A stretch of 64,000 nucleotides of DNA from Bacteroidota bacterium (GCA_963169345.1 CAUJCT010000031.1:1-64000), one strand, 5' to 3'; numbered from the stretch's first letter, positions 9,188 to 17,570 are shown. Numbers and translations: made by a program. The notes: a model not told the origin generated them from the sequence alone.

Positions 9188-9997
9188 TTACAAGCTGCTT
9201 AAAGCAGATGCACATTCAGCCTGAAGTTTTATAGCTTCTTCGCGGGCTTTTTCAATATAATCATTGCCTTTGCCGGCATATAAAATACTTCTGCTGGCAT
9301 TGATAAGCAGACCACCGAAATCTGTAAGCGCATTGTCGCAAACATCCTTTACTGTACCACCCTGAGCCCCAACACCCGGAACCAGGAAAAAATGCTGAGG
9401 GAATTGAGCTCTGAGCGCTTTTAAATCCGAAGCTTTCGTTGCACCTGTTACAAACATTAAATTGTTGTCGTTGCCCCAGGTACAGACAGTTTCCATAACG
9501 GACTCATAGAGGTATTTACCCTCGTATTTCAGCATTTGGAAGTCTTTGCTGCCTGCATTACTGGTAAGTCCGAGGCATATCACCCATTTACCTTCAAATT
9601 CAAGAAAAGGCTTAAGAGAATCTTCGCCCATGTACGGCGCAACTGTGATGGCATCGAAGTTCATATTTTTGAAGAATGCGCGGGCATACATGCTGCTGGT
9701 ATTGCCAATATCGCCTCTTTTGGCGTCGGCTATACTCAAACAATTGTGAGGGATAAATTTCAAAGTTTCCGCCATACATTGCCAGCCTTCAGCACCATAT
9801 TGTTCGTAGAAAGCGGTGTTGATTTTATAAGCAACAGCATAGGGAGCAGTCGCTTCGATAATGGATTGATTAAATAGGAGCATACCCGCCATAGAGCGCT
9901 CGACCCCCTCCGGCAACTTGTCCATATCTGTATCCAAACCCACACACAGCAAGCTTTTCTTAGACTTTATTTCAGCAATCAGTTGTTCCCTGTTCAT
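9188..9997 (-). CDS. pyrF: Orotidine 5'-phosphate decarboxylase
   Basis: This 269-residue enzyme decarboxylates OMP to UMP, the last step of de novo pyrimidine synthesis. It belongs to the longer type 2 OMP decarboxylases: it has LLCVGLDTDM near the start, the catalytic-loop motif ADAKRGDIGNT, and VPGVGAQGG late in the chain. The longest frame starts at a TTG (10006), but that triplet is part of a -7-like box (CAATTTTG). The ATG at 9997 (MNREQL) is therefore preferred. No other pyr genes are nearby. Confidence 0.94.
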   Translation of the reverse strand: MNREQLIAEIKSKKSLLCVGLDTDMDKLPEGVERSMAGMLLFNQSIIEATAPYAVAYKINTAFYEQYGAEGWQCMAETLKFIPHNCLSIADAKRGDIGNTSSMYARAFFKNMNFDAITVAPYMGEDSLKPFLEFEGKWVICLGLTSNAGSKDFQMLKYEGKYLYESVMETVCTWGNDNNLMFVTGATKASDLKALRAQFPQHFFLVPGVGAQGGTVKDVCDNALTDFGGLLINASRSILYAGKGNDYIEKAREEAIKLQAECASALSSL

Positions 9998-10172
9998 GAA
10001 CTGCAAAATTGATGAAGTTTGGGAGAATAAAAAAGGCGAATTAGTAAAATTATTTATAATAACTGGGTTTGGGCGAAATGATAATATTTGACACTGTAAT
10101 AAAATAAATATGATTTACTTAATGAAGTGTATATAGATTATGGACCCATACTTTATGTTTATGCTTAAGCCA

Positions 10173-10634
10173 CTATTCATCAGCTACGAATGAAATCGGT
10201 AATTGACAATAGCTTCTCACCGGTCTTCCATTTACTTGAGCAGGTATAAATAGACCACTTAAAAGTTTGATAACCCTCTGAGCTTCATTATCGAAAAGCT
10301 TTTGCCCACTCGACTTGGCAATTTTGACATTGGATATAGTGCCATCTCTTTCAACTATAAATTGAACAATAGTCTTGCCTGATATACCCAGTTCGCTCAA
10401 TGAATCAGGGTATTCTACGTTTTGCCAAAGAATTTGTCCAAGTGAGTCATTGCCATATTTGAATTGTGCCGGCTGGTCTACATCCATAAAAACTATGGGC
10501 ATTTCTGATGTAATTACTCCGGTATCTTTCTTTTTTGATACGGTGGTGTCTTCATCAGAATGCATTTGGGTAAATGACAGGGCTTGTGAATTGCAAAAAT
10601 AAATTACACTAAAAAGAAGCAGAATAGGTTTCAT
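10173..10634 (-). CDS. Periplasmic TonB C-terminal domain protein (paralogue 1)
   Basis: The 153-residue protein has a signal peptide (about 1-20) and a TonB C-terminal domain (about 70-150) with the usual YPDSLSELGISGKTIVQF and SSGQKLFDNEAQRV patterns. Unlike classical TonB it has no retained N-terminal anchor and no Pro-rich spacer, so coupling to ExbBD is doubtful. It is clearly paralogous to the next gene upstream, with long shared stretches such as KYGNDSL and ISNVKI. The frame opens at a TTG (10655), but ATG 10634 directly precedes a good signal peptide and is preferred. Confidence 0.8.
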   Translation of the reverse strand: MKPILLLFSVIYFCNSQALSFTQMHSDEDTTVSKKKDTGVITSEMPIVFMDVDQPAQFKYGNDSLGQILWQNVEYPDSLSELGISGKTIVQFIVERDGTISNVKIAKSSGQKLFDNEAQRVIKLLSGLFIPAQVNGRPVRSYCQLPISFVADE

Positions 10635-10774
10635 GTTATTGGATTTATATATCAAACTGTGTCTTAGCTCTGGTTAAAATTCATTCTTGAATTGATAATA
10701 TTGGGAATTCAGTGTGGGGTAGTAAATTTAAAATCTGATGATAACCTGTAACTTGGTAGCATCAATATTTATTA

Positions 10775-11233
10775 TTATTCATCAAGTTCGAAGATGATTG
10801 GTAATCTGGCATAAGCTCTTACAGGTTGTCCATTCTTCATGGCCGGATTAAATTTTCCACTTAATAATTTAACTAATCTTTTCGCTTCTTCATTCAGCTC
10901 AGTGTTGCCGCTTGACCTCTCAATTTTAACATTGGAGATACTACCGTCAATTTCAACAATGAACAGTACGATGACTTCTCCGGATATTCCATGCTCTCTT
11001 GCATTTTCGGGATATTGCACATTGTCATAAATGAAATTTCTCAAAGAATCATTGCCATACTTAAATTTTGCTTGCTGGTCAACATTCAATACAACATTTG
11101 GTATTTTAGAATCAGCTACGGTATCTTTCTTTTTTGATACTATAGTGTCTTCGTCCCAATGCATTCGAGTAATAGTATTGGCTTGTGAATTGGAAAAACA
11201 AAGAATACTAAATAGGAGGAATAGAACTTTCAT
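10775..11233 (-). CDS. Periplasmic TonB C-terminal domain protein (paralogue 2)
   Basis: The 152-residue protein has a signal peptide (about 1-19), a short acidic linker with VSKKKDT shared with paralogue 1, and a TonB C-terminal domain (about 70-150). It lacks a transmembrane anchor after processing. Together with its neighbour it is a tandem duplication. The gap to the next upstream gene is 30 bp, so the three upstream genes probably form one transcript. A periplasmic partner for outer-membrane receptors is possible but is inference. Confidence 0.8.
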   Translation of the reverse strand: MKVLFLLFSILCFSNSQANTITRMHWDEDTIVSKKKDTVADSKIPNVVLNVDQQAKFKYGNDSLRNFIYDNVQYPENAREHGISGEVIVLFIVEIDGSISNVKIERSSGNTELNEEAKRLVKLLSGKFNPAMKNGQPVRAYARLPIIFELDE

Positions 11234-11263
11234 TTTAATTTTTTTTGAACAAATATACCTACT

Positions 11264-11872
11264 TTAATCTTCATCCAAATCAAAAATTATTTGCTGTTTC
11301 ATTCTGCAATTCACTGTGGCGCCATTTTTTCTTGCAGGATGCCATTTTTGATTAGTGAGTTTTAATATTCTTAAACACTCATTATCCAAACTCTTATAAC
11401 CAGAACTTTTAAGAATTACCATATCAGTTACAGTGCCATCCTTTAAAATTGTGAACTCTATAATAATTTCTGAGCTTGTTAAATACTCATCGTGACCAGG
11501 ATAAGAGAAGTTGATGTTAACAAATTCTATAAAATCCCTGGAACTGTGAATGAACTTCGGTTTTTCATCCACTTCGATTTCGGAATAGATGCTGTTGCTG
11601 TCTTTTTTTTGTATGGGTATTAAGTTTGGCGAGTCTACAATAACCAGCTCTGCAATTTCCATTGGAATTATCGGTGTTGGAATGACAGATGGAGGTTGTA
11701 CCTGAGGTTTATCTTCTGCAATAAAGTTGCTTTTAATGATGGAATCAATAGGTTTAGTAATTGTGTCATTAATAGCAAGGGTTTTATTTTTGCTGGCTTG
11801 TTGATTGTCAATTTTACTTTGACAGCTCATCCATATTATTCCAATAGTCAATATCCATATTGGTGTTTTCAT
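11264..11872 (-). CDS. Lipoprotein with TonB C-terminal domain
   Basis: The 202-residue protein starts with a lipoprotein signal (lipobox MSC, Cys at about 17). A variable Pro/Ile-rich spacer (about 30-100) leads to a TonB C-terminal domain (about 110-200) with FSYPGH and SSGYKSLDNECLRI. Lipid anchoring replaces the usual TonB membrane helix. It starts 9 bp after the upstream Cys/His-headed TonB-domain gene, indicating co-transcription. The function of lipid-anchored TonB domains is not established. Confidence 0.75.
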   Translation of the reverse strand: MKTPIWILTIGIIWMSCQSKIDNQQASKNKTLAINDTITKPIDSIIKSNFIAEDKPQVQPPSVIPTPIIPMEIAELVIVDSPNLIPIQKKDSNSIYSEIEVDEKPKFIHSSRDFIEFVNINFSYPGHDEYLTSSEIIIEFTILKDGTVTDMVILKSSGYKSLDNECLRILKLTNQKWHPARKNGATVNCRMKQQIIFDLDED

Positions 11873-11881
11873 ATCTGATTT

Positions 11882-12781
11882 TCATTTGGTGTTTTGAAGA
11901 TAGAGGGTGGTGGTATATATCGAGTTAACAGCTTTGTCTTGTGCATTACGCATGGGATACCAGGTCTTCGATTTCTTTATGGCTTTACACACTTTATGTT
12001 CCAAATCTGAATATTGACTGTTTGAATTTAATACCCTGACATGTCTGACTTTGCCTCTTTTTGTAATCTTGAACTGAAGATTAATGGGTACTACAACACC
12101 TGAATCCAGTTGTGTGATTTCCTCGCGAAGATATTGATGGATATAACGGTTCAGTGAATCGACGCCACCTGAAAAACTACTACGAGAACCTGTATATATT
12201 CTCGGTATGCCCATCCAGACCTCAACTTCGGGCTTGCGAGAATATTCGGCAGACTTAATATGGACTTCATCAAACTCCAGTATGGAAGAATCTCTGTCAA
12301 TATGTGCAATTTCAATATACTCCTCTCCAATATCGAATGCATAAGTTTCTTTTTTTGTCGTTTCAGTTGAATCTGTCTTGACTTCAGTATTTACATTCGT
12401 GCCTGCAATATATTCTTTAGTATGGATGGAATTGGAAATGTATGTATTGTCTTCAGGAGGGTGCGTATTACAGGCGCCCAATAGAACTACAGCCATAGAT
12501 AGTATAAGCTCTCTCTGCAAAGGTTTTAAGTTACGTGATAGTATTTCAGACAAAGACGATTCTATTTCTACTTGGGTAAAATCGAGCCTCATGGAATTAA
12601 AGCGACCACAAAATCCCTGATGTTGATTGAGTAAAATAAATTCCAGAATATCCTGGCGACTCATATTGGTAAAGTCGTAAACAGCTTTATCACATTTTTT
12701 GCAATTCCTGCTGATAAGCCCTAGTTCCATATCCTCCCAATTTTCATGGCAAGGTTGTTCAATTTTTAAATTTAATCCCAC
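11882..12781 (-). CDS. TonB-domain protein with N-terminal Cys/His metal-site-like domain
   Basis: The 299-residue protein begins with a cytoplasm-like domain carrying CHENW (Cys11, His12) and Cys27-x2-Cys30, then VYDFTNMS. This short Cys/His module is recurrent in Bacteroidetes ahead of TonB or CarboxypepD_reg proteins, and it may bind a metal. A hydrophobic segment (about 93-106) follows, then a long spacer and a C-terminal TonB-like domain (about 205-295). Start is GTG 12781; no ATG lies before the conserved head. It is first in the cluster and probably leads the operon. Confidence 0.72.
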   Translation of the reverse strand: MGLNLKIEQPCHENWEDMELGLISRNCKKCDKAVYDFTNMSRQDILEFILLNQHQGFCGRFNSMRLDFTQVEIESSLSEILSRNLKPLQRELILSMAVVLLGACNTHPPEDNTYISNSIHTKEYIAGTNVNTEVKTDSTETTKKETYAFDIGEEYIEIAHIDRDSSILEFDEVHIKSAEYSRKPEVEVWMGIPRIYTGSRSSFSGGVDSLNRYIHQYLREEITQLDSGVVVPINLQFKITKRGKVRHVRVLNSNSQYSDLEHKVCKAIKKSKTWYPMRNAQDKAVNSIYTTTLYLQNTK

Positions 12782-13044
12782 TCTATATTAGAATGCCTGT
12801 TAGGAAAAATTAATGTCATCGTTCTGTCATAAAATGGACTTAATTTGGGTTGGCATACCAATTGTATTGTTTTAGTAGAAGAGGTCAACCAAATAAAGCT
12901 TATGAAGATAATTTGCTTTTTGTTTAACCCGTCACTTAATGTTTTTAGTTATGAATATTGTTTATTTTATCTGGAATCTCAAACACATGTTTAGGTCATT
13001 GGTGCTGATTAAAATCATTAAGCACCGTTAAGTCTGGCAAAGCC

Positions 13045-13095
13045 TTACCCATATAGGCGCAACTATTTACTTTAATATGTGTCTAATATGGGTAA
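13045..13095 (+). promoter_or_regulatory. Perfect 10-bp inverted repeat before the subtilase promoter
   Basis: TTACCCATAT (13045-13054) is repeated in inverted orientation as ATATGGGTAA (13086-13095), 31 bp apart. The right arm lies where the -33 element of the downstream -7 box (13111) would be. This arrangement could be an operator for a dimeric regulator or a DNA loop. No regulator is identified. Confidence 0.35.
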
Positions 13096-13110
13096 ACTTT
13101 ATTTTTATCC

Positions 13111-13118
13111 TACTTTTG
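13111..13118 (+). promoter_or_regulatory. -7 box TACTTTTG that decides the subtilase start
   Basis: A perfect TAnnTTTG element lies inside the longest open frame and ends 5 nt before the ATG at 13124. This supports 13124 and not the GTG at 13079 as the start, and implies a leaderless or nearly leaderless mRNA. Confidence 0.45.
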
Positions 13119-13123
13119 TACTT

Positions 13124-14764
13124 ATGTTCAAGCGCAGCATTTTGTTGTTTTCCTTTAGTATTGCTTTGTCTTTACAAGCTTTGCCGGTTAAAGACTCTCT
13201 GTTCTCTTTAATTGTTGGATTCAGTCGTCCGGTTCAGGATTATAGCCTTCAAACGTTAACAGTAAATGCATTCTCTCAAATTGAAGCGCTGGACATCAAC
13301 AGAACCTATTTTAAATTCACTTATTCTAGTCGTCGGTTGAATCATTCAAGTGCATATAATTTGTTGTCTGCCTTGCCGAATTATCTTCAGATTCAGGAAA
13401 ATTCTCAGGTTTATTTAAGGGCCACTACGCCGAATGATACATTGTTTGGTAAACAGTTTCATTTGCAATTGATACACGCTGTTGAAGCCTGGGATATCAC
13501 CAGAAGTGGTGTAAACAGGAGAGGGGATACCATAGTAATTGCAGTGGTGGATGATGGTTTGCATATTAATCATCCGGATTTTAAAGGCAATATCTGGATC
13601 AATTATGCCGACACAATGGGCAATGGATTGGATGATGATGGCAATGGTTTTATAGACGATACTTATGGCTGGAATTTTATTGGAAGGAACAACGACATTA
13701 GCGACAGTTTCTATTATAAGGCCGGACATGGTTCACCCGTTGCGGGAATAATTGGGGCTAAAACCAATAATATTACCGGCGTTAGCGGTATCATGTGGAA
13801 TGTAAAACTAATGATAGTAAATGTAACGGATACCAGTCCCAATATGGCCATTTATCAGTCTGACGTTATTAAAGCATATAGTTACGTGCTTCATCAAAGA
13901 CAATTATATAACCAGACCAATGGTCAGAAGGGTGCATTTGTTGTAGCCATCAATTCGAGCTGGGGTATAGATGGAAAGAAACCCAATCAGGCGCCTTTGT
14001 GGTGTGCTTTTTACGATACTTTAGGTAAAGCAGGGATTCTCAGTGTATGCGCTGTTAGTAATGCCCAGGAGCAACTCGATACTTATGGCGATTTGCCAAC
14101 GCTATGTACCAGTGAACATTTAATTGCAGTCGGCAACAGTACGCGATTTGACAATTATGCCGGTGGTGGGTATAGCGATATCAGTGTTGATTTATTTGCA
14201 CCCGGTTCCAATATATTTACAACAGCAGCTTACACAAAAACCAATATACTTTCTAATCGGATATTCAGAGATGGCTATTCAGGTTCGTCATTTTCAGCCC
14301 CAATGGTCACTGCAGCATTAGGTGTGATGCACAGTTATGCATGCGAGCGATTGCTTGATACCATAAAAAACAATCCGCTTAAAGCCAATCTGATTTTAAG
14401 GAAACTATTACTCGATGGGGTAGATCAAGTCAATGCTTTGGATGGCAAATGTGTAACGGGTGGCAGATTGAATATTCAAAAGGCCCTTAAGATAATGGAT
14501 ATGTATTGTCAGGGCGAAGTAGGGGTAACGAGCACTGCATGGACTAATGGTCTGTTGGTTTATCCGAATCCTGCACAGGACATAATAAATATACAATGTG
14601 ATTCTGAGATTATTTTTGTTGAATGTCTGGATGTGCAGGGTCGTCTAATTGAGCTTAGTTTCAATGAAGGACAATTGGATATTTCAGGTTTGTTGCCGGG
14701 TATCTATTTCTTGCGCATTCGTGTTGAAGAAGGAGAAACTACTGTTAAGATAGTTAGATCGTAG
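13124..14764 (+). CDS. Secreted subtilisin-like (S8) serine protease with T9SS sorting domain
   Basis: The 546-residue protein has a signal peptide (about 1-20), a short prodomain and an S8 peptidase domain. The catalytic triad is visible: Asp143 (VVDDG), His202 (GHGSPVAGI) and Ser389 (GSSFSAP). The C-terminal ~75 residues are a T9SS type A sorting domain with VYPNPAQ and LPGIYFLRI. It should be exported across the outer membrane as an extracellular protease. The -7 box at 13111 favours the start MFKRS at 13124 over the upstream GTG. Single gene, divergent from the TonB cluster. Confidence 0.9.
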   Translation: MFKRSILLFSFSIALSLQALPVKDSLFSLIVGFSRPVQDYSLQTLTVNAFSQIEALDINRTYFKFTYSSRRLNHSSAYNLLSALPNYLQIQENSQVYLRATTPNDTLFGKQFHLQLIHAVEAWDITRSGVNRRGDTIVIAVVDDGLHINHPDFKGNIWINYADTMGNGLDDDGNGFIDDTYGWNFIGRNNDISDSFYYKAGHGSPVAGIIGAKTNNITGVSGIMWNVKLMIVNVTDTSPNMAIYQSDVIKAYSYVLHQRQLYNQTNGQKGAFVVAINSSWGIDGKKPNQAPLWCAFYDTLGKAGILSVCAVSNAQEQLDTYGDLPTLCTSEHLIAVGNSTRFDNYAGGGYSDISVDLFAPGSNIFTTAAYTKTNILSNRIFRDGYSGSSFSAPMVTAALGVMHSYACERLLDTIKNNPLKANLILRKLLLDGVDQVNALDGKCVTGGRLNIQKALKIMDMYCQGEVGVTSTAWTNGLLVYPNPAQDIINIQCDSEIIFVECLDVQGRLIELSFNEGQLDISGLLPGIYFLRIRVEEGETTVKIVRS

Positions 14765-14880
14765 AGCACATCTCAAATTTTTTTTTTATTTACTTAAAGC
14801 AGATTTTTATTTTTAATCCGAAACAGAGGGGGTAAGGATGAAGGGATAAGGATTTAGGATTAAGGGGTTAGGGGGGTCTT

Positions 14881-15040
14881 TTGAATTATTTTAATTCAAA
14901 AGACCCTGCCAGGGTGTTGGAAAATAAAAAAACTCCGAATTCTGTAATTCCATTTAAAAAGTTTTATGCACTTCACACAAAAAATAGATTGTGTTTCAAT
15001 AAAGTGCGTTTGGAAATTTCGTTTAAAAAAGGGATATGGA
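14881..15040. repeat. Direct repeat copy A with internal palindrome
   Basis: Copy A starts TTGAATTATTTTAAT and continues through the palindrome ACCCTGCCAGGGT (14903-14915), AAAAAAACTCC, then CAATAAAGTGCG and GGAAATTTCGTTTAAAA, ending GGATATG. The same landmarks occur in the same order in copy B, 197 bp downstream. Confidence 0.6.
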
Positions 15041-15077
15041 GGAAGGAAATAGGAAACAGGAAATCGGATTTAGGGGT

Positions 15078-15247
15078 TTGAATTATTTTAATACGTTTCA
15101 TCCGCCTGAGGCGGACTAGGGTATCGGAAATTAAAAAAACTCCAATGATTCATTTTCCGTTCACAAAGTTTTTTAACTAAGCAGAAAAAAAATTGTTTGT
15201 TTTCAATAAAGTACGCTAGGAAATTTCGTTTAAAATTCGGATATGCT
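15078..15247. repeat. Direct repeat copy B with a different palindrome at the same place
   Basis: Copy B shares TTGAATTATTTTAAT, AAAAAAACTCC, TTTCAATAAAGTACG and GGAAATTTCGTTTAAAA with copy A. Where copy A has ACCCTGCCAGGGT, this copy has TCCGCCTGAGGCGGA (15101-15115). Structure at that point is kept while sequence is not. Confidence 0.6.
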
Positions 15248-15293
15248 TTTTAACCCATTTCGAAATTAAGCAGGAATGTACTTTGACGAGATT

Positions 15294-17231
15294 CTAATAA
15301 TAGAATTTCCACGCAAATCCCAATCTGAAACGTCTTGGTGAACCGGGATAATAAGGGGTGGTGTAATAGTAATTTAGTGTGGCGTATTCATCGGGTACAT
15401 CAGCCGCAAGGTTTTCTACTCTGAAGAATATACGGGCAGTTTTTACTTCGGCATGAATAAAGAAATCGAGGAATGGATACGCACCAACATTTTTATCACT
15501 CAATTGAAATTGCATAATGGCCGGATTGTAAATGCGTGCCTGATAATTAGCGCTGATGGTGGCGTCGAATCCTATCTGAATAAAGGTGGCTTTTTTAAAT
15601 GTAAAAGTCTGGAAATAGTAGGAACCTTTACTCAGCCAGGCAGGTAATAAAACTTGTTCTGCCAGTTGTTTGGAAAAGGTCTGGTAAGTGAATTCCTGAT
15701 GCAACTGGAATTTCCTTAAATTGAAATGAGCTGAGATATTGAATTGTAAACACGACTGACCGGAACTGCCTTGCATAGGACTGGCATCTTTATTGTAGTA
15801 AACATAGTTGTCTATTAAATGATAATTCAAATAGGCGGCATATTGTTTTTTGGGCAGTCCGTATAAGTACGCATCCTGTTTGCCTTTCAATACAAATTGT
15901 TTTTCGAGTCCGGCTTGAAGCGTTTTATAAGCGGTGTTTTCGAAATTATTCTGGTAAACGTAGTGATTGGATAACTGGCGCACCTGTTGATACCCCTGAT
16001 GTCGGGAACCTGCCAGTACATTGGCAATAAGGTCCAGTCGATGGGCAGTAGACAATCTGGCTTTATTGTTCCATTCGATGTTGTAGTCGCCGGCATTATA
16101 ACCTTCAAAGAACAACTTACCACTGGCAGTAGAATTGAAGAAATTAAGAAATCCGAAATGAAATTGAGTATAAAGAGCTGTATTGTGATTGTATAGCAAA
16201 AAGTAGTTATCGGTTTCGGCTTGTGCTCTGTATGTAAAGCGATCGTGTTGAATACCTGCTTTAAATGCAAGTCCCTTATCTCTTAGCGGTGTAAACAATT
16301 CCAAACTATTGGAGATTTGTCTGAATCCAATTGAATCGTTGCTGTAATTATTGTTAAAATAAAACACTGAATCGTAGTAACCAAAATCCGATGACTCGTC
16401 GGTATAATAATTGGATTGTCTGAAATAATGCAGGTTGTGCGCCAGAAACAGTTGGCCAGCGCTGTCTTTTGAGAGTAGTGCGAATGCCTGCTGGAATCGG
16501 ATTTCACTTTGACGATTGATGCTTTTAGCATTATTAAGCATGACATCTACCGCTCTTACACTTGGGCGTAAACTTCTGAAAAAAGAATCGGTAGCCGCAG
16601 ATCTTTCCAGTCCGCCATTTTCAAAATTGATGGCTTTGTTCCAGGCATAGACAAATACAGCTTGGTATTTGTGGTTTTTTGTTCTGAAATATGAATTGAA
16701 TAAAAGGTTTTTATTGACCAGAGATTGTCTGTTGTAAAAGCCATCGTAGGCGGTGCTGTGATATTGCGCGGTTATGCCAATGTTTTCTCCAAAGTTTTGA
16801 GTGTGCATGGCTTCAAAATCTATCAAACCTCTTTGGCCTGCTCTACCCTGAGCAAATCTGAAATCGGTATAAGGCAAACGGGCAGAATGGAATTTAGCAT
16901 CAGCTGAGTGGTAGAATAAATTTCCGTAGGGTTGGAAACCGGTTATAAATCCAGATAAAGTATTGGGAGAAAAAGTCTGGTTGATGTAGGGTGTTCCGAT
17001 ATCACCCAGGTTTTGAATTCCGGTATTGTTTCTTTTCAGCTTATCATACTGAGAGAAAAAGAGCAATGAAGAATCGAGGTGATGGGTAAACTTGAAGGAA
17101 CGGAATGCCTCGTCAATATTAGCAGATAAGGGGTCAATTCTTCTGGCGGTATCGTATACATCGTCGTCATCCGCCTGAGCGTGCACCTGGACTATAAACA
17201 AGGATAGGCAAATGGCTAAAAGGTATTTCAT
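15294..17231 (-). CDS. Putative outer-membrane porin (Porin_10-like)
   Basis: The 645-residue protein has a signal peptide ending VHAQ (about 19), an acidic DDDD start, and a long aromatic-rich beta-strand pattern throughout, ending in ...GFAWKFYY. A terminal aromatic residue is the outer-membrane insertion signature recognised by BamA. Its opening (DTARRIDPLSANIDEAF and the following SLLFFSQYDKL) resembles the Bacteroidetes 'putative porin' family. It is expected to form a beta-barrel channel of unknown substrate. Single gene with a 339-bp non-coding region upstream. Confidence 0.78.
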   Translation of the reverse strand: MKYLLAICLSLFIVQVHAQADDDDVYDTARRIDPLSANIDEAFRSFKFTHHLDSSLLFFSQYDKLKRNNTGIQNLGDIGTPYINQTFSPNTLSGFITGFQPYGNLFYHSADAKFHSARLPYTDFRFAQGRAGQRGLIDFEAMHTQNFGENIGITAQYHSTAYDGFYNRQSLVNKNLLFNSYFRTKNHKYQAVFVYAWNKAINFENGGLERSAATDSFFRSLRPSVRAVDVMLNNAKSINRQSEIRFQQAFALLSKDSAGQLFLAHNLHYFRQSNYYTDESSDFGYYDSVFYFNNNYSNDSIGFRQISNSLELFTPLRDKGLAFKAGIQHDRFTYRAQAETDNYFLLYNHNTALYTQFHFGFLNFFNSTASGKLFFEGYNAGDYNIEWNNKARLSTAHRLDLIANVLAGSRHQGYQQVRQLSNHYVYQNNFENTAYKTLQAGLEKQFVLKGKQDAYLYGLPKKQYAAYLNYHLIDNYVYYNKDASPMQGSSGQSCLQFNISAHFNLRKFQLHQEFTYQTFSKQLAEQVLLPAWLSKGSYYFQTFTFKKATFIQIGFDATISANYQARIYNPAIMQFQLSDKNVGAYPFLDFFIHAEVKTARIFFRVENLAADVPDEYATLNYYYTTPYYPGSPRRFRLGFAWKFYY

Positions 17232-17423
17232 TCTTGCTGGGCAAATTTAAGACGAAAATTCAGTGTCACTATCTTTATTCGTCAGATTCTTTTCTTAAGC
17301 AAATAGGTTGCCATTTTTATTATTTTAAAATGATAAAGTTCGTTTAATCACTTATTTGCACTATTAGTGGAATTATTTTTAAAATCAAATGAAAAAAAAG
17401 TTAAAGATTTTTAAAGTAAATTG

Positions 17424-17454
17424 TTTGGAAATATAGAAAACGGAGGTATATTTG
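17424..17454 (+). promoter_or_regulatory. Consensus Bacteroidetes promoter of the candidate small RNA
   Basis: TTTG (17424-17427), exactly 19 nt, then TATATTTG (17447-17454). This is a perfect match to the TTTG-N19-TAnnTTTG consensus. Transcription is expected to start around 17459-17462. No protein start codon in frame with a usable gene follows. Confidence 0.7.
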
Positions 17455-17460
17455 CGTACA

Positions 17461-17524
17461 CTATTATAGTGTTTTCATAGTTTTAGTTTTGTCAAAGACC
17501 GTGTCAGCAATGACGCGGTTTTTG
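17461..17524 (+). ncRNA. Candidate ~64-nt small RNA
   Basis: The unit lies between a perfect promoter and a strong intrinsic terminator and contains no ATG. At its 5' end is the hairpin-forming repeat ACACTA-TTA-TAGTGT (17458-17472). Its 3' end is the 13-bp terminator stem with a GCAA tetraloop. Unpaired, U-rich sequence lies between. I do not recognise a family; Bacteroidetes motif RNAs of similar size (for example Flavo-1) should be tested. It could also be the leader of 18019 or an antisense regulator, but the terminator argues for a stand-alone transcript. Confidence 0.55.
17494..17524 (+). terminator. Rho-independent terminator of the candidate small RNA
   Basis: AAAGACCGTGTCA (17494-17506) pairs with TGACGCGGTTTTT (17511-17523) across a GCAA loop. 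The stem has 13 pairs including two G-U wobbles and ends in a U-run. Confidence 0.75.
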
Positions 17525-17570
17525 GCGTAATAAGGTTTTTGGTTTAAGTTTCAAATTTTCAACTAACAGT

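Larger units (their letters stand above)
12782..13123. other. Non-coding divergent region with inverted repeats
   Basis: About 340 bp between the divergent TonB cluster and the subtilase gene hold no gene. Two structures are visible. One is an imperfect hairpin GGTGCT...AGCACC at 13001-13026. The other is a perfect 10-bp inverted repeat at 13045-13054 / 13086-13095, described separately. Confidence 0.5.
14765..15293. other. Non-coding region containing a diverged direct repeat
   Basis: This 529-bp gap between the subtilase and porin genes opens with a purine-rich G/A tract (about 14828-14877). It then holds two copies of a ~160-bp repeat, with a second purine-rich tract (about 15032-15077) between them. 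A 66-codon frame at 14881 uses a TTG start and has no counterpart in the second copy, so it is not treated as a gene. Confidence 0.6.
17232..17570. other. Non-coding region carrying a small RNA unit
   Basis: The region between the porin and CoA-binding genes has no protein gene. It does hold a complete transcription unit, promoter to terminator, at 17424-17523, listed as separate features. The part nearest the porin (17232-17420) is AT-rich with nothing further recognised. Confidence 0.6.

Noticed and set aside
13001..13026. GGTGCT...AGCACC hairpin as a terminator or attenuator
   Set aside because: No U-run follows and the inner part pairs poorly; noted only within the intergenic entry.
14881..15081. 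66-codon forward frame in the intergenic repeat
   Set aside because: It needs a TTG start, overlaps a hairpin, has no recognisable protein features, and the matching frame in the second repeat copy is stopped.
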